Source: Phlebiopsis flavidoalba (taxonomy: Eukaryota > Basidiomycota > Agaricomycetes > Polyporales > Phanerochaetaceae). Taken from it: a DNA stretch of 64,000 nucleotides. The DNA is taken from the NCBI GenBank assembly GCA_035772785.1, contig JAOCPU010000001.1, forward strand, positions 1,054,001-1,118,000. The letters are read 5' to 3'. This document shows, piece after piece, positions 1 to 11,423 of this stretch (the first letter of the stretch is position 1; each line of letters begins with the position of its first letter). A program made the translations under genes and the position numbers. The notes under the pieces were generated by a model. The model did no database searches. It was not told where the DNA came from and was given only the letters and a program-made list of their open reading frames with translations.

Positions 1-2666
1 GGCCACTTTCCCAGCGCGCAACGGATCACAGAGGTCGATGACACTCCCCAGCAGATGCCATAGTGGAGCGCTGAAACCTGAGCTCACGACCGCGTCCGCC
101 TCACTTGTGAAAATGACTAGCGTACATCGTTAGCCGTTGTTGTCACACGTAAGTCGACTGTGTTTTGACCAGAGTTGCTAACCTTGCCCTGGCTCACAAG
201 TGCGGGGAAGTAAAATACCACTCACAGTCGGGCGGACATCATCCCAGGGCTGACGTCACTCTTTCTGAAGATTTCAACATCGACATTCTTGCTTGATTCC
301 ACCAACTGGACGTCGAGGGTCGCTCGATCGGTGCAAGTGACCGTCAATGGAAACTTGGCCCGCGACCAGGTCGACGCGTCCGTAAGCGGAGAGGCAGTTG
401 CTGGGGCAAGGCAGGCACACTGAGACTTCCTGGTCGGTGGTCGAGGAAGGTTCCATCGAGCATCGCCGATACTGGAGATATGGGGAAGGAAGGAAGATCA
501 TCCATGCGGGTCCTAGCGGTGCAGGGACTCGCGGCCAAGATCTGCACTAACATGGTGACTCGCGTGTGCAGCAGCTCGTCGTCGCAGAGGCCATGCTGCT
601 GGACAAAAGCTTGGGGCTAGGAGCCCGCCCCCCCGGTGCTCGCGGGTACGTCAATTAACAGCGCGACCGGGGCGTTGCTGGGGCGAGCTTCGGTGATGAA
701 CAACCCAGTTCCCGGTGCGCTGCCGACCAAGTGAGCCCCAAGCCTGCAACGGCGTCGATTACGAGGGCGGTTTTGCAACGAGCCTCATGCTCAAGGTATG
801 TCCGGCCATGGCACCGTCGCGCGTTTTACTGCCAAATTGGAGCTCCGTTCGAATAGGACAATGGGTCTCGCGACAGAGGCTGGGGAGAGTCACAGGGACC
901 GCCCGTTGCCCCTGGGAGGGCCGCCGCGCCAGCTGTACGCAAGATAGGTTTTGTCCGAGACGATAGCCCAGAGCTGGCGGCAGCGAGAGGACTCTTTCGA
1001 GCGTTGTACAAGAGTACCTGGCCAAGAGGCACGCAGTCCGTGCAATGAGTAGCAAATGACTATTTGCATGGCGGCGTAAGGTTTTTAGGGTTTGTGTTGC
1101 CACGGTGATTTGTTTTACAGCTCGTGAATCCCATCTCTTTTAGCATCGGTGCTCAGGCTAGAAAGCGCTTGGGATCTGCTATATCTCTTCTCTAAACTTT
1201 ATCCTGTGCGAGTTAGTTGCTCGTCTCGCCGACCGGCCTTCGTCGTCTCTTCCACCGTCTCACCCTGTTGTCCTGCGTCGCCTTCTGACGATACAAACCA
1301 GTGGCTTGAGCCGCACAAGCGAGTGCCCCTGTATCGAGCGTGACGACGACACCATATCCCTCCAGAACTGAGCTGCCAATTGTGGGTCGTCCTGGGGGCA
1401 TACCTCGTGTTCGCTTCCGTCGTAATGCCATCTGCTATAGTCGATCTCGTCAAATCGTCCGCCATGTTCTTAAACGCACTTAGTTGGCCTCAGCGCACGT
1501 GCCGTCGGCAACCTCTCCTCCTGCCCCCACCATGTCCGCCAAAACCGGCCGCCATTATCTTTGGTCGGAGGGGCCCCCCTTTTGTTCGATTCGCGCACGC
1601 CGTCCAGCAACGCGTGCTCACCGTTCTCGCGCGTACCACAGGCGGCTGCTGAACAAACCTGCTATACCCGGGCCCTAGCAAGCCCTACTCGTGCCTTTAG
1701 AAAGCGAGACATTGGTTTCGGTGCGTGCCGGTCAAATCTATCGGAATAGTGGCCCGAGGCGACCCTAACATCCCCACAGCACCTTAGAATAGTCGACAAG
1801 TTCTCCGTCTCTGCCCCCCACCACGTACGTCCGCCGTCCACCTGTGCTGCTGATACAGCGACCGGGGGGGGGGGGGGCAACAGATGCTGACGATCGGAGC
1901 ACAGATACCCTCGGAACGAGATTCCCAAGGTCACTGGAGAAGCCCAACCGTCGAATTACCTGCAAGCTAACCTTACGCCGTCACCTGTGCGTGCTCTCTC
2001 AGCAGCCATTTGCCCCGACTCGGAGCATTTGTCATCTCCGCCGTCCTGACCCACCAATGTTTCCGATCCAGCAAAGTCCGACAACGTGTTTCGACGCCCC
2101 CGCCGAGGCAGGAGGCATACTCTAATCGTGTTTTTGATCTCACAGGAGAGCTCCAGTGGGATCGCTCGGATGAGGCTGAAGATCTCCGTCTCTCGCCGCC
2201 CTCCGTGCTAGGCTTACTACCGCATACACAGGTCAAGAAACAATTTGTTACGCTTTCATTTTTCCACCTCGCGATACATCGGGCTCGAAACCAAGCGGCG
2301 AAGCGCGGCGATCAAGGCGGTACGTGCGGCCTACAGCTTGTCGTTCATACGAATGCGCAAGGAAAGGGGACACATGACGAGAAAGAAGACGATTAATTTA
2401 AGCCAGACGGTGTTCAGGGTGGTTTTCTGGTGGCAACGAGACTCTCAGTGATGCTCGCTTCGATTTAAGGAGTAAGTCGTCATGTTTTGTGCCCCCCTCA
2501 ACGCTAATCGCTCATGCTCGCTGTATAGTCTGACAATCTTATCATCGTGCGGCCTGAGCATGGTGTAGGGCCCTGATTATACGTTTGATTTATGGCGGGC
2601 CTGAACTCACGTCGTGTGTCCTCTGCCGTCCGACCTGTCATACGCTTGTCGGTATTCACTCCATAG
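1..2666. other. No recognised gene
   Basis: I could not assign a gene here. Short open frames exist on both strands, none longer than about 130 codons, and none carries a motif I know. A minus-strand stretch at about 250-550 looks faintly coding, with two overlapping frames that could be one frameshifted exon. A plus-strand stretch at about 1900-2400 has splice-like signals and charged peptide, so a 5' exon of the unknown gene downstream is possible. A run of 14 G at 1864-1877 lies in this region. Confidence 0.4.
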
Positions 2667-3564
2667 ATGCTGACCTGCAGTCCGTTGATACGGTTTATGG
2701 CTGTGGCAGAAACAGAGGGCTACATCAATCGGAGGTCCAATGAAGGGCCTGGACGTACCATGTCGGCTGTGTCTTCGCGTTCGGATCCGGCCGTCCCTCA
2801 CGTCTCTTGCGTCAGCTGGGGACCAGGAAAAGCACCCAACGCATACGTTACACGTTCGGATGGATTAATAAACGTCGTTGGCGCAATGATGGGACAAGTG
2901 CTCAATGGATGTCTCAAATTGGAGACGGCAAGAAGCGAAATTCAATTGCGGGAGAAGAGATCGTGTACAGGGCAGAGAAGAACAAGGTCAGAGTCGAGGA
3001 TCATGTGGCCGCCGCCGGAAACACAAAGTGCATCGCTGCCTTTTGTCTCAATGTTGTAAGTAATACCCTGGCTGTACACATGATAGCACTTGGAATGCTC
3101 AACAATATGCCCGCAGGGTTGACGATAGCCACACAACAATGGTCTGAGCCTTGGGGAACACCATCACCGCTTTGTTTTGGCACGAACTTCGAGTTCCACA
3201 ACTTCCTTGTAAATGTACTTAGTGCAGTACGTTCGCTCTCTCTGCTTTTCAATTGACCCCTCGCTCTGGACAAACTTGACAGTGGTAAAAACTCGAAGAC
3301 AATGTCGAGGAGATCAACGAGAGCCACGTCAGTAACTGGACTGAAATGCTCTCCCAGTCGAAACCACCGGTCACGAAGATCGTCTACAACGCATTATTAT
3401 ATGGACCTGGACCACCTCAAGAAGCACGTCATTTTGCATTCAACGCCCAAAGATCAAGGAGGTCATCGGCTACAAGCTGCGCCATCCACAAAATTAACCA
3501 GGAAACCCTTCAGCAAATCATAGATCAGCTCAAGGCGGGAAGGCCCACCTGGCCCAACCTGTAA
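2667..3564 (+). CDS. Hypothetical protein, multi-exon, unknown function
   Basis: I do not recognise the family. The region looks coding because three blocks join across typical fungal introns. The first ends near 3056 with a GTAAGT donor, and the second runs from about 3118 (after ...CCCGCAG) to about 3227. The third starts after TTGACAG near 3282 and ends at a stop near 3564. The middle block reads GLTIATQQWSEPWGTPSPL and the last contains SNWTEMLSQSKPPVTKIVY. The last exon changes frame near 3450, where HFAFN is followed by KIKEVIGYKLRHP in another frame before INQETLQQIIDQL and the stop. The start is a guess and exons may extend upstream. No signal peptide or membrane segment is evident. 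Confidence 0.4.
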
Positions 3565-4123
3565 CTGTAACCCGGCACACCACCATCTCGTCACGGAAAC
3601 GCACATCTTGTCTAAGGAACTTTCTCTCTTCTTTCTCTCTGGATGGAGGATGGTATGACGAGCATCTCGCCGGAGCACTATCGCTAACAGTTAGCTACTA
3701 TTCTTGGGAATAAGTCGCCCACTGCCTAATACTTAATTCCTACCCGCCAAACTCACTCCCTAGCCCCCCTTTTTTTTTACTCTCGCGCACGAGGAATCGC
3801 CTGTTCTCTTTCGCCTCGTCCCATGCTATTTGTACCATGGCCCACCTGCTTACTTGTGCGTGGGTCGTGTAAACTTAATTGAAAAAAAAAAAAAAAAAAA
3901 AATCTCACCGGACTGTACTGCTGTGTATTCGTTTGGTTGGGTATTTGTCTCGGTAATTGATAGCAAAGAGGATGTCTCGTCAGGGTACATAAATTACGAC
4001 TAACGATTGAACGAATAACAATATGACTTTATGTAACACAAACACGCGTGCGAGCGGGAGAATCCAATTGTGAATTCCGGGACGATTTAAAATAGCCCCA
4101 GTTAATTTTTGCGTTTCAAACGT
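3565..4123. other. Intergenic spacer with poly(A) tract
   Basis: No coding signal was seen. The spacer lies between the 3' end of the unknown plus-strand gene and the 3' end of the minus-strand GEA gene, so it is a convergent 3' region. It holds CT-rich stretches, a run of nine T near 3771-3779 and an uninterrupted run of 21 A at 3882-3902. Confidence 0.6.
3882..3902. repeat. Poly(A) homopolymer, 21 nt
   Basis: This is an uninterrupted 21-nt A run in a convergent intergenic region. I saw no duplicated flanks and no preceding retroelement, so a retroposon tail is not supported. Confidence 0.9.
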
Positions 4124-7100
4124 TCACACGCTTGCGTAGGCTCCTCCGGCACCGCTGTGCTCGGCGGGACGGGTGGCGGACGGCGGCGGCAAGACGTCGG
4201 CGCAGGAAACCAGGGAGGAACCGCTCGATGCGCTCGTGCGTTGCCGATGCCCACAGCCGCTTCTGGCGGTCGTCACGGGGATTCGTCGCCGCTCGCAGGG
4301 CGGGGGCACGAGCGAGCCCGTCGCGCTCATCAAGAGGACGATGTTCTTGAGGGACTCGGGGATCGCCCTCGTGCTGGCCCGTATGTGTCAGTACGCCTGC
4401 GGGAGCAAAGGCTGGAACGTAAACGACTCACCAGCTGGTCGCGCCGGTCGATGTTCATGAGCCGGTCGAGCAGGTCCAGCACCTGGATCCAACAGCACCG
4501 GATGTCGGCCCTGGAGCCCCTCGCGGGCTTCGAGGTGCATGAACGCCTTGCACAGCAGCGCCGAGGCGCGCAGCCGGGTCTCGGGCATCCCATCGGGTCG
4601 CGGAGGAACACCTGCGGCTTCAGCAGCTCGTCGAGCAGCGGGAAGACGATGCGGTTGAAGAGCTCTTCGACCTGGGTCTGGTCGTCTGGGTTCAGGAGGA
4701 TGTGTGTGCCAAGTATGATGCGCTGTAAGTTGGCGATGGCGGCTAGGCGGACTTCACGCGACGTGTTGGACGATTGTCGAGCCAGAGAAGATAGCAGTGG
4801 GGAGGCATAGCTGTCGCCAGGCTGCAAAAGGTGTCAGGGAAAGCGTCTGAGAATCGAGAGAGAACTTACAGAGCGAATCGCGCCATCTTGCCCAATGTGG
4901 ACCAGGTGCCCTTCAAATTGTAAAGCATGTCAATTGCTTTGTGCCCGCGTTCGACGATAAACTCGACGGAGTGCTTCAAGGAGATATTCCCAGCCGTATC
5001 GCTTACATGAGAGGCTCATTTACTCACTTGCTTGAGTTCAAACGCCTGAGTCCGACGCCCTTGCTGCTGAGCCTCTGTCGCCAGGCTGGCCGCAGTGGCA
5101 CCTACTCGTCAAGTACAGTTACCAGTCCCGCGAAGTTATCGATCGAAATCCGGCTTTCAGAGGCGTCGGACATGATCGACTGCACCAAGTCAAAACGTTT
5201 GGCGAGAGGCTTCGGGGTGGTGGATAGTGGACCGCATCAACGCAAATACGATGTTCCACTCTGTCTGAGAACGGATGATCCCGCCGTGCTTGGACAAGAC
5301 AAGGGCAAGGCCCGCGGCGATCTGTTCAGCTACCGAGTTGGCGATGACTGGAGGTAGGCCAGCTAGGAGGTCAAGAGAGACATATATCTGATCACGAAGC
5401 GAGGGCTATAGTCGAATATATCGTTGAGAAGTTAAGGTCTAAGATAGCTTTTGGACGGCTGACCTTTTGTGCCAATATCAAACATATCCGCAGCAGGCCG
5501 ACTACAGCTCTCTCAATATAGCAAGATGCTATATTGCGTTGGCGTAGCCAACAATGCTGAAAGATGTTCGAACACGAACAGGCCTAATAGACGGGTTAGT
5601 CACGAGGGATCATTCATGGCGCTTTGAATTCACCATGTATCTTCAATGTACTGCCTGCGAGGTATGGCAGCTGATGCTGACCATGGTCTCAAGTAGGGGA
5701 AGATAGACACTGGATCATATGGAAGACTGGAAGACTCATCACTTGAACTCTCATAGGTCGGCTCATTGATTTCCTGTTTGAGCTTCGCGACCGTCCTTTC
5801 GGGGCAAGGGCTTCCAAAGCGCGGATGGCCGCTACAAGAGCTTCAGGGTCCAGTTGCCTACGAACAATGAGCCATATTCGGTACGAAAGCCCATTTGCAC
5901 CTACATGATCTGTCCGTAGAGTTCGTCGAACCTGCACACCGTGATACAATCAACGGTACAGAGAGTGCTCCTCGACATCTGCTTCCGTAGCATCTGGTAC
6001 GGGTGCTTCTGCGTTTGAGTTATAGGGAGTCATCAGGTAGGATGAAAGGGCAGATAGTAGGCCCGTCCGATCGAGGGGGCAGGTCGGGCGGGGAGACTCC
6101 TTCGCAATGGGATCGACGAAACTCCGCCCAGGAAGTCTTCCATCTGCAGCATCCTTGTAGGAAGCAACGAGTGGAAGAACAGATTCTCAAACATCTCGAA
6201 TATCTAAATTGTGCGAGTGTCAACTTGAATAGCAGGAAAGGGGCCAGGAGCAAAACCTGTGTCCAGCCCTCGCGAAGGGCGTTCCCATTACCGTTTACGA
6301 TGTTGAAGAGGACGACTGCGGCAAGCTGTCCCTTGAAGTTGGTGCCAAAACTTTACGGACAGCGTTGACACCGTGAACGGCTGTGTCCCTCAACCATCCA
6401 CTACAGGGAAATTGGGGACCTGTGAGGGTAGCGAGTCCGAAAGAAGACCGGTAGCTTGGGAAAGGGAGACGACAACATAGTCGAACACATCGGGAAGCTG
6501 GAAATGTCTCGCCAGCGTTGCACATTGACGGAAACCAGTGATCGCCCTCTCAATCACGTAGTCATCGTCGAACGATATGAACGCAAACGCAATAGCGGAG
6601 ACCACGGGCTTCCAAACAATCTTGAACATATCACTGTCGAAATATCGACGTATTGCATGTCATCAAATCGCCTGAGGGTGATATCAGACAATGCACAACA
6701 CTTGATCGGTGAATAGCCCAAACCGGCTTTTCCGAGCTCGGGTGAGGAGCTCCTTCCAGGCATATTCGAAGCCTAGCTGCCCCGTATGCTCCTCCGGCAT
6801 GACAATCTCTCTCTTGCGAATAGACTCATAGATGTCAAGCTACAACACGAGGTGTAAGCTACATTCCCTACCATGTTATTAGCACTCACAAGATATTCTG
6901 CCGTGAAGTCCGATCCGTCATTGACTCCCCGAAGATTGCGCATATAATCCTCGATCGTCATTCGTTTCTGGTGACGACTTTGTCAAATAAAACCTACTTC
7001 TATCGAACAATACTCACCCGTATTTGAGGGCTATGTTGGTCGGTGTTAAGCATGATAATGGAGTAGGCTAGCACATAAACGGCATCTTGAGACTTGACTT

Positions 7101-9677
7101 CCGCTGCAACAGATATGAGCATTGAGAATATACCCGATGCTAGAATATAGGGATACCTGGTCCAGAAGCGAAGTATATCTCTGCGAACGTCTCCGTGATC
7201 CTATTAATCTGCTGGACTCTCCCGGTAAGCGGAACGTCTCTAGGAGCTCTCTCAGCGCGTCCGCGACGGATTTCTGGAACATCAATTAGGAGTGCAACAT
7301 GTCGTACAAGACTTTGAGCATGCCTTTTCGAAGTCGAACAGACCAACAAAAGCCTTCAACACCTCAATATTGTCGGGCTTCGAGATGAATAATCCCCGAG
7401 TAGCCGCTTATCTAGCCGAGTGCACGTTTTGAGGAATACAGCCAGGCTATGTGGGCGGGGCTCTTCAGGGTCTGTGTAAATCAGCTTGTTATCTTCCAAG
7501 AAACGAGATCCCGGTCTTAGGTTTGGCGTTGAATCTCGAGGCGCCGGTTAAGACCAGTTTCTTTTGGGCTTTGGTCTGACGCAAGCTATCCGGTGAGACG
7601 TAGCCCTGAAGCCTGATGTGAGCTGCTAGGCACGAGGACCAAAAGACGGTATAGCTTACCTGAGGCCAAGCTTGATCTTGCTACGGAGGTGCGAAATGGT
7701 TAGCAATATTGCCAACAGGAAGTGATGAGCACACTGACCCCTTCCGCCCTTGACTGCTGTCAGGGGTGTGGTTACGAATGCAAGTAACAGGTCGAGACCA
7801 AAGATATTGCGAGGGTTTGGGGCGGCATGTCTTGTCCATTGCCAAATTGCGATGGATATAGACCCTATGTTCACGGTCAGAGGGGTCGATCAAAGCTTAC
7901 ATAGAAACCGCATACTTTCGCTGCGAAGTCAATGATACGCTCGAACATGTTCTCACAGTTCATGTCACAGTCGTAGTTTGTGTAGAGATCCACCATGAAG
8001 CTTGGATGCCGTGATATCAGCCCCAGGGTTTCCAGTGCAGTATTCGCGAGTGTCGCCTCGGGCGGGTGCCAAACCAGTATGCGGGGTGTTGAAGGTGCTT
8101 TGTCTGGATCAGATTCAAACGACAGGTCCGAGGTGAGGAGCACCTGCCGCCGGTGTACCCAAAAAGGCCGATTAGCAGCGGGCTTCGGCGGCTGGTGGTT
8201 TGGCGGTCTGTGGGGTTGCTAATCTATCAATGGTAAAGGCCAGGAAGAGCTCTTGTTGTAACTTCAGCTCGCGTCGCATGGTCTCGAACATTGTCGGAAA
8301 AACGGTGCGTAGCGTTGTTTGAAGGACTGGCGGGTTGTCGGACCTGGCGAGCTGGAACAGTATATTTGCATCCGTGGTCGAACACGAGGGCAGAAAGAGA
8401 TGGGAAGTCACAAATACGAGATCCAGCCACCTCGAACGCGACGTTGAGGATCCGTAGAGCGGTAAGACGCGTGGAGTCTGTATGTGCTTTGGTCCGTTGG
8501 ATCCAGAATGTTGATGAGAACCCGTAAGAGTTCTAACACGGACGGAAGACCATCTAAGCATAGACATTAGTTGTGTGTAGCGACATCAGCAGAAATGCCC
8601 CTGAGCGTACACCTGGTCTGCGGCCGGCTGGATAGAGGCGATGGTTCTGCTTCAGAAATCGGTGGGACATTATCCAACAAACGTTCCTCCGCTCCCTCTT
8701 CTCGTTCATCCGGTGTGTCAGACGCAACAACAGGCTCTGGCACGGGTTGAGTTGAAACGTTCATCTTGCCTTCCAAGTCTTGACTATTCGAATCATTATC
8801 TGCCAATTTCCGCTCTTCCTCTTCTGGATCGATCGCATACAGACGCGTGAAGGCGTCTTCACTAGGGCCTGCATCGTAGCCTCAGCGGAGCGTCTTAGAA
8901 TCTCTTCATATAACGTATGGTGGGTAAGTACATTGCATCCCATACTCGGCAGGTGGCGAGACAACCCACCACTTAGCCGCATCTGACAACAAGTCGTGAG
9001 TACCGTTTCTAACATCTCGCCAGCCACACTTCTATATCCCCCAGGTTCTCTCCCACATCACTACACATACAGTCTTGAATGACCGTCATGATCTTCAGTA
9101 GCGTCACTTCATCTCCGGAAGAATCGCTGGCTTCGAACTTGCAACGCGAGACAGTGTTGCTGAATTCGCTTAAGCACGCACCCAACGAGATGGCGTCCTG
9201 GCATATAAGGCTGCATTGGAAGAAACTGTGGAGGGAGGACAGTGCGGCAGAGGTAATGGGTCCGGTCGAGAGTGGAGACTAATGATAGCAAAGAAAGGTC
9301 CCAGAAGTGTAGTCAAAGGTAACGATCGAATATCTACAGTCATAGTAAGGGAAACATAGATGTCAAAAATTGTGACTGCAATGACGTACCTTCCACGTCC
9401 TTCACTAGGCGACGGAGATCCTGGAATCCTCGCATGAGTTCCTGCTCACTGCTGCCTTGTGGCGAGACATATGAAGAGCTATATGGTCGGGTGCGCCGAA
9501 GTCCGAGACTGGTAGCAAGGGCAGAATCCCCAGTGCTGCCGAATGGATGCGTCGACATTGCCCATCTAGAGTTCTTGCGCATCACTGAGGTAACAGAGAG
9601 AATTTCCGATAATAGGATATGTTAAGAGAAACAGAGGGGGAGGCCAGTGGACCTGTCAGTGAGTTTGGTGGGGGCAT
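4124..9677 (-). CDS. GEA2: Arf guanine-nucleotide exchange factor, GEA/GBF1 family (Sec7 domain)
   Basis: Activates Arf GTPases on early Golgi membranes, driving COPI coat recruitment. The ATG at 9675-9677 opens MPPPNSLTGPLASPSVSLN. The next exon carries the family N-terminus (SVMRKNSRWAMSTHPFG). The DCB region includes AEATMQALV near 8900 and an acidic linker near 8570-8800. The HUS box reads NYDCDMNCENMFERIIDFA near 7930-7990. The Sec7 domain spans about 6770-7350 and includes LRELLETFRLPGES, whose glutamic finger is at 7217-7219. It continues with QQINRITETFAEIYFASG and IIMLNTDQHSPQ. The C-terminal block at 4330-4830 has FPLLDELLKPQVFLRDP and MPETRLRASALLCKAFMHL. Many short introns are present, with several frame changes, one just after the glutamic finger and two near 4590 and 4500. 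The stop at 4124 follows a Pro/Ser-rich tail. Family identity is firm; exon limits are not. Confidence 0.85.
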
Positions 9678-9904
9678 GGCTGTAAGACGCGAGAAGTGAC
9701 AGGCCCGCCGAGGCCGTCAACCTGCGCGTAACTTTGAGAGAGTACGTGTCAGTAAGCGCCAAAGCGCTTTTGTTAGGATCCGGGGCTCTAGCCAAACAAC
9801 GTCCTGATTGGGACCACGAGTCGTACGCGTAGCGCGAGAGTCATCGGGGGAAAACTCGAGTAATATTCATGATAGTACAAATGTCCAGAAAGCTGATAAC
9901 ACGT

Positions 9905-11167
9905 CTATTGCGTCGGCGTATCCACCCGCTGCAGCATAGCAGCTTGGTTAGCTGCGGTAGCTGCCAGTCTTGACCGTTTACGTTCAGCCTCTGATGATCA
10001 AAGCTGTGAGTGAGCAAGTATCCAGTACGGATGAATGTAATCCGCGCACCGGCTTCCTTCTCGCGCTCGATTTCTTGCACAATCGACTCGATCTGAGAAA
10101 GCTCGAGACTCTGGTTTACATTTGAGTACCTGTCGTGTTTCATACCACACAACTTGAAAGAGCGGACGTACTGTGATTTTACCATAGCTCTCCATGACAC
10201 TGATTTCAATGTTCTTTGCGCCGGTCTGGACAACTTCGAGCAGGCTTTTTCACGGTAAGTTTGATGGCGTCGTCCCGACTCAAATCGTCTTTGTGATTCT
10301 TCTCCAAGAACTCGCGCACAGTCTTCGAAGAACGACCGATGGCATTGGCCTTAGTGTTAACTGGGGTTATCGCGAGGCTCTAAAGACAGCGGGATTCAGT
10401 CACAGCGTACCTTCCATTCGCTGTAGATTCCTCCTGGTTCCGTCTGGTATAGTTTAGGCTTGGTGTCGTTAGGATCGAATCCAACGATGAGTGTGGCAAT
10501 TCCGAATGGGCGAACGCCTCCAGATTGTCGGTATTTCTATCATATTTGTCTTAGAGTTAGCTTCACAAGTGACACTAGGGTCATACCTGTTGAATAGTAG
10601 CAATATGTCTTGTGATATATTCAACGGTGTTGACGGGATCTTCCACAGTCAAGCGATGGCTTTGGCATTCCACCCGTGCTCGGTCAATCAGCACACGTCC
10701 ATCGGCGGTTAAACCCTGTGATGTGAAAGATGAGGTGAGTACGCGTTATGTACAAGGTGGAACGTACCAGCAAAGGCCAAACAAATATGATCATCAAGCA
10801 TGACGACCTTTCGGACGGTTCGAGGGTCTTGTAATTGAAGAACAGACTTCTTCTCCACTCCGAGGACCACAACGTCTGTACCACGAACTCCTACCTATGG
10901 AGGATGTAAGTCTTGGCATAAAAGACGCGTCGTGTAAGTGGACATACTGCACATGTCCCACGCCTGACGGCTTCGGAAGCATATTCCACCTAATTCTAAC
11001 TTAAATGACGCGACCTAAGACGAAGTGTATAGTGAAGGTGTACCTGAAACAGGTGCCCATCCGGATCTTGAGAAAAAACGGTGAGAGCTATACCGGAGTT
11101 GTCAGGTTACATTCGTCACGAAGATCTTCAAGATATAGAGCTCACCGCGATCATATGAACTGGACAT
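9905..11167 (-). CDS. PRE6: 20S proteasome subunit alpha type 7 (alpha 4, yeast Pre6)
   Basis: Structural, non-catalytic subunit of the alpha ring that gates the 20S proteasome in nucleus and cytosol. The first exon begins at ATG 11165-11167 with MSSSYDR, matching the conserved N-terminal gate sequence, followed at once by a GTGAGC donor. Further exons carry [55 protein letters not shown] and [19 protein letters not shown]. The exon near 10240-10440 has [18 protein letters not shown] and [19 protein letters not shown]. The C-terminus reads [19 protein letters not shown], then after an intron [19 protein letters not shown], ending DTPTQ with a stop at 9905-9907. The distribution of residues matches alpha 4 better than other alpha subunits. 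It is divergently arranged with the ZUP1-like gene, with 256 nt between starts. Confidence 0.9.
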
Positions 11168-11423
11168 CTTGGACTGTAAGGAGAACGGAAGGAGGGGGAC
11201 TACAAGTATGAAGACGCGCGTCGAGGCTCGAGCTTGCGTCGCCTGGGCCACGTGCTGCGAGTTCCCTAATGATTCCCCGTGGCCCCCACGTGGACCGCTA
11301 ACATTGATCACCGGTCCGTCGCTGCTCGTCATCTAGTGTATCCCAAACATCTCTAACACCAGTAGTGAGCCACCTCATCTTCCAGCAAGGCCGAAGACCC
11401 TCCGGACAACTCACAGAACTAGT
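11168..11423. promoter_or_regulatory. Divergent promoter of PRE6 and the ZUP1-like gene, with two CACGTG boxes
   Basis: The 256 nt between the two start codons must hold both core promoters. Two perfect CACGTG palindromes (E-box, the bHLH site) lie at 11249-11254 and 11287-11292, spaced 38 nt start to start and each within a GC-rich context. The second lies in CCCCCACGTGG. CACGTG is a known binding site of fungal bHLH factors such as Cbf1 and Pho4 types. Use of these sites here is inference. I did not find the yeast proteasome element GGTGGCAAA. Confidence 0.55.

Noticed and set aside
3882..3902. Poly(A) as the tail of a LINE/SINE insertion
   Set aside because: No target-site duplication, and no reverse transcriptase or Pol III promoter next to it.
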